This document shows, piece after piece, positions 24,701 through 34,121 of a DNA stretch of 64,000 nucleotides; the stretch's first letter is position 1, and the number at the start of each line of letters is the position of its first letter. The stretch is taken from NCBI GenBank assembly GCA_036504855.1, contig DASXUL010000132.1:1-64000 (forward strand), written 5' to 3'. The notes below the pieces were generated by a model that did not search any database, had not been told where the DNA came from, and saw only the letters and a program-made list of their open reading frames with translations. The position numbers were made by a program, and so were the translations under genes. The stretch comes from DASXUL01 sp036504855 (GTDB taxonomy: Bacteria > Armatimonadota > DTGP01 > JAKQQT01).

Positions 24701-27154
24701 CTACCCGATAACCACGTTGACCAGCTTGTCTGGGACGGCGATGACCTTTCGGATCTGCTTGCCGTTCAGGGCGGCCAGCACTTTGTCGTTGGAGCGGGCC
24801 ATGGCCTCAAGGTCCGCCGCGGAGACGCCGGCGGGGATCGTCATGCGGTCGCGTACCTTGCCGTTGATCTGCAACACCACTTCCACCTCGTTCTCGCGGG
24901 CCAGTTCCGCGTCGAACGCAGGCCAGGCGCCGCGGTAGAGCGTCTCGGCGTGCCCCAGGCGCTCCCAGGTTTCGCAGGCGAAGTGGGGGGCGAAGGGGGC
25001 CAGCATCTGGCAAAGCGCCTCGGCGGCTTCCGAGTGCGCGGCATCCGAGAGTTCCGCCCCCGAGAGCGCATTCATCAGTTCCATCATCGCGGCGATGGCC
25101 GTGTTGTACCGCAGGCCATCCAGATCCGCGGTCACCTTCTGGATCGTGCGATGCAAAACGCGGCGCACAGGCTCGTCCGTCTCCGCGAATGCGCCCCCCG
25201 GGCGGCGTTCCTGGGTGACGAAGCGCCAGACGCGCGAGAGGAAGCGGAAGGAGCCTTCCACTCCGGCCTCGTTCCATTCGGTGCGCTCTTCCGGCGGAGC
25301 CACGAAGAGAATGAACAACCGGCAGGCGTCCGCTCCGTACTTGTCCAGCAACTGGTTCGGCGGGGTGGCGTTGCCGCGCTTGCTCATCTTGCTGCCGCCC
25401 TGCGTGAGGATGCCCTGGTTGAACAGACGGCGGAACGGCTCGTCAAACGTCAGCAGGCCCATGTCGTGCAGCGCCATCGTGAAGAAGCGCGCGTAGATGA
25501 GGTGCATCGTGGCATGCTCGCGGCCGCCCACGTACATATCCAGCGGCATCCAGGCCTCAACGTCGGCGGCGTCGAACGCCTTCCCGTCATCTTTCGGGTT
25601 CAGGTAGCGCAGGAAATACCACGACGAGTCCATGAACGTGTCCATGGTGTCGGTTTCCCGCTTCGCTGGTCCGCCGCATTTCGGGCAGGTTGCGTTCACG
25701 AAGGCCGCGCTGGTGGCCAGCGGGTTATCCTTGCCCGTAAAGGCAACGTCCGTGGGCAGGGTAACCGGCAGGTCTTCCGCGCGAACGGGCACGATGCCGC
25801 ACCGGTCGCAATACAGAATCGGGATAGGCGTGCCCCAGTAGCGCTGGCGGGAGATGCACCAGTCGCGCAGGCGGAAGTTGACCGTGCCCTTGCCCTTGCC
25901 TTGCCCTTCCAGCCAGGCGATAACCTTGCCCTTGCCGTCCTCGTTGGAAACGCCTGTGAAGGGGCCGGAATCCGCCATCACGCCCGGAGCGGTGTAGGCC
26001 TCCGCCAGTTCGGCGGACGGCGCGCCCTCCGCGGGGCGGATCACCTCCCGGATCGGCAGGCCATAGGCTTTGGCGAAGGCGAAATCGCGCTCGTCGTGCG
26101 CGGGAACGGCCATCACCCCGCCGGTGCCGTACTCCACCAACACGTAGTTGGCGATCCAAACCGGGATGCGCTCGCCATTGGCGGGATTCACCGCCGAGAT
26201 CGGCAGCGGAATGCCCACCTTCGGCCGGTCTTCCGCCGTGCGGTCGATCTCGCTCTCGTGCGCCACCTCATCCACGAACGCCTGTATGCGATCGGATTCG
26301 GCCGGGAACGCCTCCCGCACGCGCTGCACCAGCGGGTGCTCCGGCGCCAGAACCATGTAGGTGACGCCGAACAGCGTGTCCGGCCGGGTGGTGAACACCG
26401 AGAGGTTCTCGCCCTCAAACGGCGCGTCCAGCGCGAAGTCGATGAGAGCGCCGGTGCTGCGGCCGATCCAGTTGCGCTGCATGTCGATGACGGGCTGCGG
26501 CCAATCGAGCTGGGAATGGTTGTCCAGCAGGCGGTCCGCGTAATCCGTGATCTTGAAGAACCACTGGCTGAGCTCGCGCTTTACAACCGGCGTGCCGCAG
26601 CGCTCACAGGCGCCGTTCACAACCTGCTCGTTGGCCAGAACGGTTTGATCTTCGGGGCACCAGTTCAGATAACTGCGCTTTTTGTAGGCCAGCCCGCGCT
26701 CGAAGAACTTCAGGAACAGCCACTGGTTCCAGCGGTAGTACTCCGGGTCGCACGTGTTCAGCGTGTGGTCCCAGTCGTAGGAATAGCCCAGCCGCTTAAG
26801 CTGCCCGGTCATGTTGGCGATGTTGGAGTAGGTCCAGTCCGCCGGGGGGATGCCGCGCTTGATGGCGGCGTTCTCGGCGGGCAGGCCGAACGCGTCGAAG
26901 CCGAACGGATGGAACACGTTGCGTCCCCGCGCCGTCTGGTAGCGGGCAAACGTGTCGCCGATCGTGTAGTTGCGCACGTGACCCCAGTGGAGGTCTCCGC
27001 TGGGGTAGGCGAACATCTCGATGACGTACGACTTCTCGGGCCCGGCCGGGTCCTTTCGCGCGAAGAGGTTCTCCGCCTCCCACCGCGCCTGCCACTTGCC
27101 CTCAATGTCCACCGGATGATACCGGGTGTCCGTTCTGTCTGCTGCGTCCGCCAT
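24701..27154 (-). CDS. leuS: Leucyl-tRNA synthetase
   Basis: A class Ia aminoacyl-tRNA synthetase (817 residues) charging tRNA-Leu. The HIGH-type motif is HWGHVRN after FAYPSGDL, and the KMSKS-type motif is GGSKMSKRGN. The editing domain is present (FTTRPDTLFGVTYMVLAPEHPLV, AVPAHDERDFAFAKAYGLPI). Two CxxC pairs (ACERCGTP and CPKCGG) form zinc sites as in bacterial LeuRS. The C-terminus ends VIAVPDKLVNVVIG, the family's tail. The ATG at 27154 has AGGAG about 9 bases upstream. It lies downstream of three glycosidase-type genes on the same strand with a 99-base gap, so it may have its own promoter. Confidence 0.97.
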   Translation of the reverse strand: MADAADRTDTRYHPVDIEGKWQARWEAENLFARKDPAGPEKSYVIEMFAYPSGDLHWGHVRNYTIGDTFARYQTARGRNVFHPFGFDAFGLPAENAAIKRGIPPADWTYSNIANMTGQLKRLGYSYDWDHTLNTCDPEYYRWNQWLFLKFFERGLAYKKRSYLNWCPEDQTVLANEQVVNGACERCGTPVVKRELSQWFFKITDYADRLLDNHSQLDWPQPVIDMQRNWIGRSTGALIDFALDAPFEGENLSVFTTRPDTLFGVTYMVLAPEHPLVQRVREAFPAESDRIQAFVDEVAHESEIDRTAEDRPKVGIPLPISAVNPANGERIPVWIANYVLVEYGTGGVMAVPAHDERDFAFAKAYGLPIREVIRPAEGAPSAELAEAYTAPGVMADSGPFTGVSNEDGKGKVIAWLEGQGKGKGTVNFRLRDWCISRQRYWGTPIPILYCDRCGIVPVRAEDLPVTLPTDVAFTGKDNPLATSAAFVNATCPKCGGPAKRETDTMDTFMDSSWYFLRYLNPKDDGKAFDAADVEAWMPLDMYVGGREHATMHLIYARFFTMALHDMGLLTFDEPFRRLFNQGILTQGGSKMSKRGNATPPNQLLDKYGADACRLFILFVAPPEERTEWNEAGVEGSFRFLSRVWRFVTQERRPGGAFAETDEPVRRVLHRTIQKVTADLDGLRYNTAIAAMMELMNALSGAELSDAAHSEAAEALCQMLAPFAPHFACETWERLGHAETLYRGAWPAFDAELARENEVEVVLQINGKVRDRMTIPAGVSAADLEAMARSNDKVLAALNGKQIRKVIAVPDKLVNVVIG

Positions 27155-27253
27155 TATGAGATGCTCCTGATATGCGCGGCGGCGCGACCAGATGGCCCGC
27201 CGCCGGCTCACGTTCCTAGTTGCTTCATTCTACACGCCTCGCGGGAAGGCCGG

Positions 27254-29461
27254 TCAAAGCGCCTCGATTGGGACCTCCCACCGCATGTGTCCCGCATCCA
27301 CCGACACGGTGGATCCGCTGCCGGGAACCCGGACCTCCGTCTCCATGGGCGCCTCCACCTCCAGCGTCAGCCGTCCGTTCGCCTTTTCCCACGATACGGT
27401 CAGTGGCCCGGCGGGCGTTGTGGCGGTGGCCTTCACCCGATCCAAATGCGTTGGCACGTAGGGGCGCACCTGCCATCGCCGCATGGCGGGCTGGCCCGGG
27501 CGGATGCCGGCGAGGTAGCCGTAGAACCAGTCGCCGATCATGCCGAACATGTGGTGTCCCAACGAGCGCGCATCCAGGTCCCACGATTCCCACAGCGTGG
27601 TGGCGCCCTGCTCCAGCCAGAAGCCCCAACTCGGGTGGGTGCGCTGCGTGGCGATTTCGAACGCCAGATCCACCTGGCCGTTCGCGGTGAGCAGCGGAAG
27701 CAGGTACTTCGTGCCCAGGATGCCCGTGTTCAAGTGGGCGCCGCGCGATTTGATGTCGGCGATCACGTTCCCCAGCACCTTCGCCCGCAGCACGGCGGGG
27801 ACGATCCCTTCGGCCAGCGGCAGGATGCTGGAGGTCTGGCGGAACCCCACCTCTTTGTCTGTGTGGTAGATGCCGGAAGCGGCATCAAGGCAATGGCGGT
27901 TCACGGCGGCGGCAACGTCACGGGCCAGGGCGCCGAACTTCGCGGAATCGGCCTCGCGCCTCAGGCTCTGAGCCACCCCCTGCATGATCTTCGCGCAACG
28001 GTGGACGTAACAGGCCGCGGAAACCTGCGGGCCCTCCGGCGGATTGCCGCCGTGCCCGGGCGGAAGCCAATCGCCCAGCACGCTGGGGGACAGGCCATCG
28101 TCTCCGCGGCGCCCGGCCAGGAAGTCGACGTAACGGGCCATCGCCGCGTAGTGCCGCTCGAAGATGGCCAGGCTACCCGTGTGGCAGGCGAGATCCCAGG
28201 CCATCAGGATGAACGCGCTTCCCCATTCGGGCGCATCGCTGTGCCCCCAGCCGGGCGACGGCACGATGAGCGGGATCATCCCGTCTGGAAGCTGCGCGTC
28301 CGCGCAGTCCTGCAGCCACTTCTGCTGGAAGGCCGCCATATCGAAGTTGAAGAGCGCGGTGTTGGCGGTGAGATGGGCGTCGCCGGTCCACCCGTTCTTC
28401 TCGAAGACGGGCGTGTCGGTGGGGATGCCGTGCAGGTTGTTGAGGATGCTCTGCAGGGTGATGCGCTGGATGGCGTTCAGAGTGTCGTCGCTGCACTCAA
28501 AGCTTCCGGCGCGGTGCACGTCCGTGTGGGCCTCGCGGCCCTCAATGGCTTCAAGTCCCGGCTTGCCGGGGTAGCCGTCCACCTGAACGTAACGAAAGCC
28601 CTTGTAGCTGAAGCGGGGCTCCCAGACCTCGGGTCCGCCGCCTTTCAACGTGTACTGGTCGCGCTGGCACTCCACCGGCACGAGGTCGTTCGCGTTGTCG
28701 ACGGAACCGTCGGCGCGTAGGCGCTCTCCGTACCGTAGAACCACGGCGGAGCCGGCCTCGCCGGAAACGTGCAGGCGTGCCCATCCGGCGATGTTCTGGC
28801 CCAAATCATAGACGAAGCTGCCGGGCTTTAGCTCGTAAACCTTCACCGCCGGCCACGTGCGCACAACGCGGATCGGGGGCAGGTCGATCTCCTCCACAAC
28901 AGGCGTTCCGGCGGGGAGCACGGAGGCGGGCATCCAGCCGGCGGCGTCGTAACCGGGCGCGTCCCAGCCAGTCCGCTCCAGGCGGGCGTCGTATGTTTCT
29001 CCCTCGTAGATGGAGTCATGCACCGTGGGGCCGGTGGATGTCTGCCACGAGGCGTCGCTGGTCACCAGGGATTTGCGGCCGTCCGCCGTCTCAATCTCCA
29101 GTTGCAGAAGCAGGCGCGGGTCGCCGTGCCAGACAGCCTTCTGGGTGTTCCAGACGTTCTCGGTGGTGAGCCCGAACCAGCCGCGCCCCAGGGTTACGCC
29201 GAGGACGTTCGCGCCCGTGTGTACAAGTTTCGACACATCCCGGGTAATGCTTTGGGCCCTTTTATTGTACTGGGTGTAGGCCGGCTCCAGAACTGCATCG
29301 TCTATCGGTTGCCCGTTGACCGTCAGGACGCCATAGCCCAGGGCGCAGAAGGTCAGAGTGGCGCGGGCCACGGGGCCCTCCACGGTGAACTGCTTTCGCA
29401 GCAGGGGCGCTTCGGCCGCGCCCGGCTCCGCTCCGCCAATCCATTGGGCTTGCCATTCCAT
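27254..29461 (-). CDS. Alpha-L-rhamnosidase, glycoside hydrolase family 78
   Basis: A 735-residue inverting alpha-L-rhamnosidase. The order is typical: N-terminal beta domain with AQWIGG and LGYGVLTVNGQPIDDAVLEPAYTQY, a carbohydrate-binding-like domain with GETYDAR, then YDLGQNIAGWARL, YKGFRYVQVDGYPG, and the (alpha/alpha)6 barrel. The catalytic acid is Glu354 in PTDTPVFEKNGWTGDAH. The second conserved Glu region (WGFWLEQGATTLWESWD) carries the proposed base. There is no signal peptide, so it acts inside the cell on imported rhamnosides. It lies in a minus-strand run with GH31 and a TIM-barrel protein. Confidence 0.93.
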   Translation of the reverse strand: MEWQAQWIGGAEPGAAEAPLLRKQFTVEGPVARATLTFCALGYGVLTVNGQPIDDAVLEPAYTQYNKRAQSITRDVSKLVHTGANVLGVTLGRGWFGLTTENVWNTQKAVWHGDPRLLLQLEIETADGRKSLVTSDASWQTSTGPTVHDSIYEGETYDARLERTGWDAPGYDAAGWMPASVLPAGTPVVEEIDLPPIRVVRTWPAVKVYELKPGSFVYDLGQNIAGWARLHVSGEAGSAVVLRYGERLRADGSVDNANDLVPVECQRDQYTLKGGGPEVWEPRFSYKGFRYVQVDGYPGKPGLEAIEGREAHTDVHRAGSFECSDDTLNAIQRITLQSILNNLHGIPTDTPVFEKNGWTGDAHLTANTALFNFDMAAFQQKWLQDCADAQLPDGMIPLIVPSPGWGHSDAPEWGSAFILMAWDLACHTGSLAIFERHYAAMARYVDFLAGRRGDDGLSPSVLGDWLPPGHGGNPPEGPQVSAACYVHRCAKIMQGVAQSLRREADSAKFGALARDVAAAVNRHCLDAASGIYHTDKEVGFRQTSSILPLAEGIVPAVLRAKVLGNVIADIKSRGAHLNTGILGTKYLLPLLTANGQVDLAFEIATQRTHPSWGFWLEQGATTLWESWDLDARSLGHHMFGMIGDWFYGYLAGIRPGQPAMRRWQVRPYVPTHLDRVKATATTPAGPLTVSWEKANGRLTLEVEAPMETEVRVPGSGSTVSVDAGHMRWEVPIEAL

Positions 29462-29533
29462 CGGTCTCGCCTCCAGCAGTTGGGATGGTGTACGGTGTGC
29501 GCCCCCGGGGGTGGAGCGTCAAGCGCGAAGCGC

Positions 29534-30475
29534 TCAGCGACAGGAAGCCCACGCCTGCCGTCCGGCCGCCACCTGGCGGATGGCCTCGGCGTGGATGGCC
29601 AGAGTCTCGGGCAGCGTGGGCTTCCAGACGGTCTGCAGGAACCCAACCAGGCGCTCCGGCGCGATGACCCGCCGGCAATGCTCCACCGTACGCACGAAGT
29701 TCGTGGGCGAGGCCCACACGCTGCCCGCCGGCGCCTGGTCGAATCCGGCGGCGTCCAGTTGGGCGTACGCCTGTACCGCTGGGTCGTTCGGAGCGAAATC
29801 GTCGTTGTAGTACCAGTTGCTCTGGAGAACGGTGCGCGGCATCTGCGCCGCGAACTCCTCCGGGTGGCTCCACGCGAAGTCGCTCCACACCCACGCGCGC
29901 GCCCCGCGCTCCTCGGCTTCGTTTACCAGGAACCGAAGGTCGTTCCACCAGAGGTCGTACTGCCGGATTGTCACGAAGCGGAAGTGCCTCTGGTTCGCCA
30001 GGTCCTCTTCGTCCATCCCGAGGTGAAAGTACGCGGGGTTGCCGAAGATCCGAGCCGTTTCGGCAATGAGGTCCCGGCAGACCGCGTAGTACGCTGGGGT
30101 GGAGAGCATGCGCGCGTAGTCACCCATCCAGGCATCGTGGCAGGCCGAGAAGTTCAGCTTCGGCACGGGCGCCATCCCCAGCGAGCGGATGCGATCGAGC
30201 GCTTCCGTGAGCTCATCCGGCGTCCACGCGCCCTCCACGCCGATCTCGGGGCGGCTCTCGAAGCGGACGCCGTCGCCAACGTCGATCACCACGTGCGTGA
30301 CGCCGGCATCGGCCATCCGGGCGACGAGGTCATCCCACGTCGCCCGGTCGCACCGCAGATAGGGCTTCCGCTCCCAGTAGGGGTATTGGAGGCCCGGCAC
30401 GTTTCGGTCGCCCCACATGTTGTAGGAGAGGTGGATCAGATAGGCCCACATGAGAGGTCGCTTGTCGTCTGCCAT
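29534..30475 (-). CDS. TIM-barrel protein, possible unassigned glycoside hydrolase
   Basis: A 313-residue protein with no signal peptide. GGGAG lies 6 bases before the ATG at 30475. Alternating strands and helices fit a TIM barrel: YLIHLSYNMWGD, VTHVVIDVGDGVRF, SLGMAPVPKLNFSACHDAWMG, YFHLGMDEED, ARAWVWSDFAW, TVLQSNWYYNDDF, GSVWASPTNFV. The HLGMDEEDL strand resembles the catalytic H-x-GxDE strand of GH20 enzymes, with Asp-Glu-Glu candidates. Position between GH31 and GH78 supports a carbohydrate role. I do not recognise a described family. Confidence 0.65.
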   Translation of the reverse strand: MADDKRPLMWAYLIHLSYNMWGDRNVPGLQYPYWERKPYLRCDRATWDDLVARMADAGVTHVVIDVGDGVRFESRPEIGVEGAWTPDELTEALDRIRSLGMAPVPKLNFSACHDAWMGDYARMLSTPAYYAVCRDLIAETARIFGNPAYFHLGMDEEDLANQRHFRFVTIRQYDLWWNDLRFLVNEAEERGARAWVWSDFAWSHPEEFAAQMPRTVLQSNWYYNDDFAPNDPAVQAYAQLDAAGFDQAPAGSVWASPTNFVRTVEHCRRVIAPERLVGFLQTVWKPTLPETLAIHAEAIRQVAAGRQAWASCR

Positions 30476-30518
30476 GTGCATCTCCCTATCGCTGTGCGGG
30501 ACGCTCCACCCGGCGAAG

Positions 30519-32789
30519 TCAGCCGCCGATCACCGTAACAGTGGGCTCCGGCCGCGGGCTTGCGTACGATCCCTCGGCCCACGTGCTGATGGCAACGCGC
30601 CCGCCTTGCCCCTTGGCCGTTATCGTCGTTCGCCGGTACTCGCCGGCCTGGTAGCCGAACGAGGCGCCGTCGTCTTCGTAGACTTCGCCGGCGGCCTGCC
30701 CATCCTTCAGGTAGACGCGGAACTCCAGCGGGACTCCGCTCATCTCGCCCGTGTGTTGCACGACGGGCTGCGCGACGATCACCGCTCCGGCGCGCACGAA
30801 GAGCGGCAGCTTGCTCAGTGGAGCGTCCACCGTCAGGTTGCGGCCGCCTTCCAGGCGCTCATCCGTCCAGAAATCGTACCATTCGCCCGCCGGCAGGTAG
30901 ACCGTCCGCGATGTAGCGCCCTCATCCAGGATGGGAGCGACCAGCAGGTTGGCGCCCACGAGGAACTCGTTATCCAGATCCGCGCAGCTTGGATCGTTTG
31001 GGTACTCCAGCAGCAGCGGGCGCATCAGCGGGATTCCCGTGCGCGTCAGCTCCTCGGTGAGGGTGTAGATGGTAGGCATCAGGCGGTAGCGCAACTCGAT
31101 GCTGGCGCGGTTGATCTCCGTCCAATCGTCCCCGAATACCCAGGGCTCCTGCGGCTGGAAGGGCTCGCCGGCCCCCGCGAGACCGGGGGTGGCGCTATGG
31201 GCGCGGCTGAACGGGAAGAGGGCGCCCACCTGAAGCCATCGGCCGAACAGCTCCGGCGTGGTATCGAACACGAATCCGCCGATGTCCGGCCCGGAAAGTC
31301 CCTCGCCGGAGAGCCCCATGTTCAGCAGCATGGATACGCTCATGCGCAAGTGGGTCCAGGAGGCCACGTTGTCGCCGGTCCATGTTGCTGCGTACCGCTG
31401 GATTCCGGCGAACGCGGCGCGGGAGAGCACGAACGGGCGCTGCTCGGGGCGAAGCTTCAGCAGCCCCTCGTACGTGCCGCGCGCCATCTGCATGCCGTAC
31501 ACGTTGTGGTAGCGGGCGTGAACGTCCGGGAATCCGTCCGCGCCGGGGTGCACGCAGTCCTCGGGCATGTGCAGGCCGTCGCGCTCGAACACGGCGGGCT
31601 CGTTCATATCGTTCCAGAACCCGGCGATGCCGTCGTCCACGAGGCCCTTGTACCAGCCCCCCCACCATTCGCGGCATTTCGCGTCCGTGAAGTCCGGAAA
31701 CACGCAGTTGCCGGGCCACACCGGCCCAACGAACGGCGTTCCGTCCGGATTGCGCACCACGAGGCCAGTCTCCATCAGGGTGTCATACGGCGCGTAGCCA
31801 GGATCATTGGGGATGCCGGGGTCCAGAATGGCGATGGTGCGGAACCCGTTCTCCCGGAGGTCGGAGATCAGGCCCTTTGGGTTCGGGAAACGGTTGTGGT
31901 CCCAGGTGAAGTCGCGGTAGCGGTCCATGTAATGGATGTCGAAGTAGAGCACGTCGCACGGCACATTCCGCGAGCGGAACCCTTGGGCGATCTCGCGGAC
32001 CATGGAATCGGAGTCGTAGGAGAAGCGGCACTGCTGGTAGCCCATCGCCCAGAGCGGGGGCAGGGGATGGCGGCCGGTGAGCTCGGTATACCGGGCCAGC
32101 ACCGCCTTCGGCGCGGCGGCGGTGAAGAGGTAGAGGTCCATCTGCCCACCGTCAACGGAGATCTCCGCCGGCGTGGCGCCGATCTCGCCCAGCGTCCACT
32201 TCTGGCGGAAAGTGTTGTCCATGAACAGGCCGTGTGGGGCGCCGCCGTCCATGCCGATGCAGAACGGAATGGACTGATACAGCGGGTCGCCGCCCACCAC
32301 GTATTCGCAGTGGTCGGTGTTGTAGAACTCCATCGGCGCGCCGCGGCGTTCCAGTGGGCCGGCCTTCTCGCCGCAGCCATAGACGCGGCGATCGGCGGGC
32401 TGTTTCCAGGAGAGCCGGAAGCCGCCGCTCTCGGCGAAGGAGATGGCGGCGTCGGCGAGGAGAGGGCGCCCGGCCGAGGTCTCAACGGTGAACACGGCGT
32501 CCGATCGGCGAACGTGAACGCGGGCGGAGGCGATTTCCACGGTAACGGTGGCGGCGTCCTTGGCGATGCTAACGCGCGTTACGGGCCAGTCGGTCTTCGC
32601 AACGGCGAAGGATGGGACGGGGTCGAATTCGCCGGAGCAGGAGGCCCGGATGCGGATGAGGTCGTCGGCGAGCGCATCGATGCGCAAGACGCCGCCCTCG
32701 GCTTCAATGGTGACGCCGCGGGCGTCGGGGCGAGCGGACAGGACCTGTCCGAGGTCCGCGCGCGGGCGGATGGCTTCAGGTACGGGAAT
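30519..32789 (-). CDS. Alpha-glucosidase/alpha-xylosidase, glycoside hydrolase family 31
   Basis: A retaining GH31 enzyme (756 residues). The nucleophile is Asp394 in GFWNDMNEP and the acid/base Asp473 in WTGDNVASW (numbered from 32789). Other family motifs are WAMGYQQCRFSYDS, CDVLYFDIHYMDRYRDFTWD and MGLSGEGLSGPDIGGF. The C-terminal beta domains carry RAGAVIVAQP and YEDDGASFGY. The start is unusual. A TTG at 32870 coincides with a good -35 box, so translation from there is unlikely. GAGGAGGAG lies 6 bases before an in-frame ATT at 32789, a rare start codon. A promoter sits in the right place for it. Confidence 0.9.
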   Translation of the reverse strand: MPVPEAIRPRADLGQVLSARPDARGVTIEAEGGVLRIDALADDLIRIRASCSGEFDPVPSFAVAKTDWPVTRVSIAKDAATVTVEIASARVHVRRSDAVFTVETSAGRPLLADAAISFAESGGFRLSWKQPADRRVYGCGEKAGPLERRGAPMEFYNTDHCEYVVGGDPLYQSIPFCIGMDGGAPHGLFMDNTFRQKWTLGEIGATPAEISVDGGQMDLYLFTAAAPKAVLARYTELTGRHPLPPLWAMGYQQCRFSYDSDSMVREIAQGFRSRNVPCDVLYFDIHYMDRYRDFTWDHNRFPNPKGLISDLRENGFRTIAILDPGIPNDPGYAPYDTLMETGLVVRNPDGTPFVGPVWPGNCVFPDFTDAKCREWWGGWYKGLVDDGIAGFWNDMNEPAVFERDGLHMPEDCVHPGADGFPDVHARYHNVYGMQMARGTYEGLLKLRPEQRPFVLSRAAFAGIQRYAATWTGDNVASWTHLRMSVSMLLNMGLSGEGLSGPDIGGFVFDTTPELFGRWLQVGALFPFSRAHSATPGLAGAGEPFQPQEPWVFGDDWTEINRASIELRYRLMPTIYTLTEELTRTGIPLMRPLLLEYPNDPSCADLDNEFLVGANLLVAPILDEGATSRTVYLPAGEWYDFWTDERLEGGRNLTVDAPLSKLPLFVRAGAVIVAQPVVQHTGEMSGVPLEFRVYLKDGQAAGEVYEDDGASFGYQAGEYRRTTITAKGQGGRVAISTWAEGSYASPRPEPTVTVIGG

Positions 32790-32841
32790 TGTAAGCTCCT
32801 CCTCAAAATCAGCCCCATATCGGGGCGTGAATACGTATTCA

Positions 32842-32870
32842 AGTATATCATCCCTGTTCGCTACCGGCAA
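32842..32870 (-). promoter_or_regulatory. Promoter of the GH31-TIM barrel-GH78 unit
   Basis: On the minus strand TTGCCG (32870-32865) is followed after exactly 17 bases by TATACT (32847-32842). A start point about 7 bases on would give a leader of roughly 45 bases ending in GAGGAGGAG-CTTACA-ATT. This is one of the best sigma70-like matches in the window. Confidence 0.65.
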
Positions 32871-32924
32871 GGAAAGCGGTTTCCCTCCCGCAAGCGCGCC
32901 AAAGGGCTTCGCGCACGATCTCCA

Positions 32925-33875
32925 TCATACTCGCACATAATCCGCCGCGTTGTCGTCCAGGTTTTCCTTCTGACGGTGGTACCGCTCCGTGGTGCGCGGA
33001 TCGGCGTGGCCGGCGGCGTACTGAACCTTGTGGAGCGGCGCCCCGCCTTCCAGCGCCAGCGTTACAAATGTGTGGCGCAGGCTGTGAGGCGTGATGTGCT
33101 CCGCCAGCCCCGCTTCGTCCACGCGGCGCAGCACGACTTTCCAGATGCCGTCCACCGAAAGCGGCGCCCCCGAGGCGATCCGGTAGCCGCCGCCTCGCGC
33201 CGCGCGCAGCGCCACGAACAGCGGCTCGCGCGCATCCCACTGCCGCCCAGACGCCGCTACCCAGTCCTGGCAGCAGCGCAGCACATCCGGCGCCGCCTTC
33301 ACGATGCGCGTCTTGGCGCCCTTTCCGCGCACGCTCAGCGCCGTGTGCCCGCCGCGCGCCGAGAAGTCCGCCAGCCGGATGCCGGCCGCCTCGCCGCGCC
33401 GGATGCCGGTGCGCAGCATGAGGAACAACAAGCAGTGGTCGCGCTGTCCCAGGAGGTTCGACCTGTCGATGGATGCCAGCAGCGCCCGCGCCTGGCGCAG
33501 CGTGAGCCCCGAAGTGGGGGACTCCTGATCGGCCTTCAGGCCGTGCACGCGCGTGGCGGGGTTCCGGTCCGCCCAGCCCTCGCCGATGGCGCGATCGAAG
33601 AGCTGGCGCACAACGCTGAGCTTCCGGTTCACGGTGGCCTTGGCGGCCCCGCGCTTGATCAGCGCGTTCCGGAACGCTTCCACCTGGCCCGAGGTCACCT
33701 GCCGCAGGTCGTCTGGCGCCTCCACGCCGGCGTGCGCGCAGAAATCCAGGATGTCACGCTGATAGGCGCGGCGGGTGTTGTCGCTGAGCTGCCCCGCCAC
33801 CAGCGTGTCGATGAGGAAATCCATCTGTTGGGGCGCCGGAGGGGCGGCTCTTGGGGCTATGGAATGTGACTCCAT
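32925..33875 (-). CDS. Tyrosine recombinase, XerC/XerD-like
   Basis: A site-specific recombinase of 316 residues. The N-terminal SAM-like core-binding domain (SDNTRRAYQRDILDF, ATVNRKLSVVRQLFDRAI) precedes the catalytic domain. The catalytic set is Arg159 (RTGIRRGEA), Lys185 (VRGKGAKTR), His264 and Arg267 (HSLRHTF), His290 (GHADPRTTERY) and Tyr299. All are intact. The start at ATG 33875 is a choice; a longer frame to 33956 is open. It is divergent from nusA. Length and motifs fit chromosome-dimer resolution recombinases, though an element-borne integrase cannot be excluded. Confidence 0.88.
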   Translation of the reverse strand: MESHSIAPRAAPPAPQQMDFLIDTLVAGQLSDNTRRAYQRDILDFCAHAGVEAPDDLRQVTSGQVEAFRNALIKRGAAKATVNRKLSVVRQLFDRAIGEGWADRNPATRVHGLKADQESPTSGLTLRQARALLASIDRSNLLGQRDHCLLFLMLRTGIRRGEAAGIRLADFSARGGHTALSVRGKGAKTRIVKAAPDVLRCCQDWVAASGRQWDAREPLFVALRAARGGGYRIASGAPLSVDGIWKVVLRRVDEAGLAEHITPHSLRHTFVTLALEGGAPLHKVQYAAGHADPRTTERYHRQKENLDDNAADYVRV

Positions 33876-33970
33876 GGTCTCTGCTTTCGCCGGGCCAAAA
33901 TGAGGCTCGCCGGCATGTTTGCACGCTTGGCGGAGGCTGACCGAACGTCCGCTCAACCCCCATCCGATTA

Positions 33971-33999
33971 TTGCAAAGCCCCCAGCCGGATGGTATACT
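33971..33999 (+). promoter_or_regulatory. Promoter of the nusA operon
   Basis: TTGCAA (33971-33976) and TATACT (33994-33999) are separated by exactly 17 bases. This lies 123 bases upstream of the nusA ATG and just upstream of a terminator-like hairpin. Confidence 0.7.
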
Positions 34000-34028
34000 A
34001 GATTTCAGCAGAATCTTCGGGCGAAGCC

Positions 34029-34060
34029 GGAGTGGGGCTCAGTCCCACTCCTTCGTTTTT
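34029..34060 (+). terminator. Terminator-like hairpin in the nusA leader (attenuator)
   Basis: GGAGTGGG (34029-34036) pairs with CCCACTCC (34044-34051), with flanking CGAAG/CTTCG extending the stem, followed by TTCGTTTTT ending at 34060. It lies between the promoter and nusA, so full expression needs read-through. NusA itself influences termination, which makes autoregulation plausible; this is inference. Confidence 0.6.
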
Positions 34061-34121
34061 GGGGGGGACTTCGCCCTGCACGCCGGCCCCGGGCCATCAA
34101 ATCGAATAAAGGAGAGCGGGC

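Noticed and set aside
24482..28720. A 1412-residue plus-strand open frame
   Set aside because: It is antisense to leuS and the GH78 gene, has no family-like motifs, and is His/Arg/Val-rich in the way of frames opposite high-GC genes.
30450..33869. A 1139-residue plus-strand open frame
   Set aside because: It lies opposite the GH31 and recombinase genes, whose catalytic motifs are clear on the other strand.
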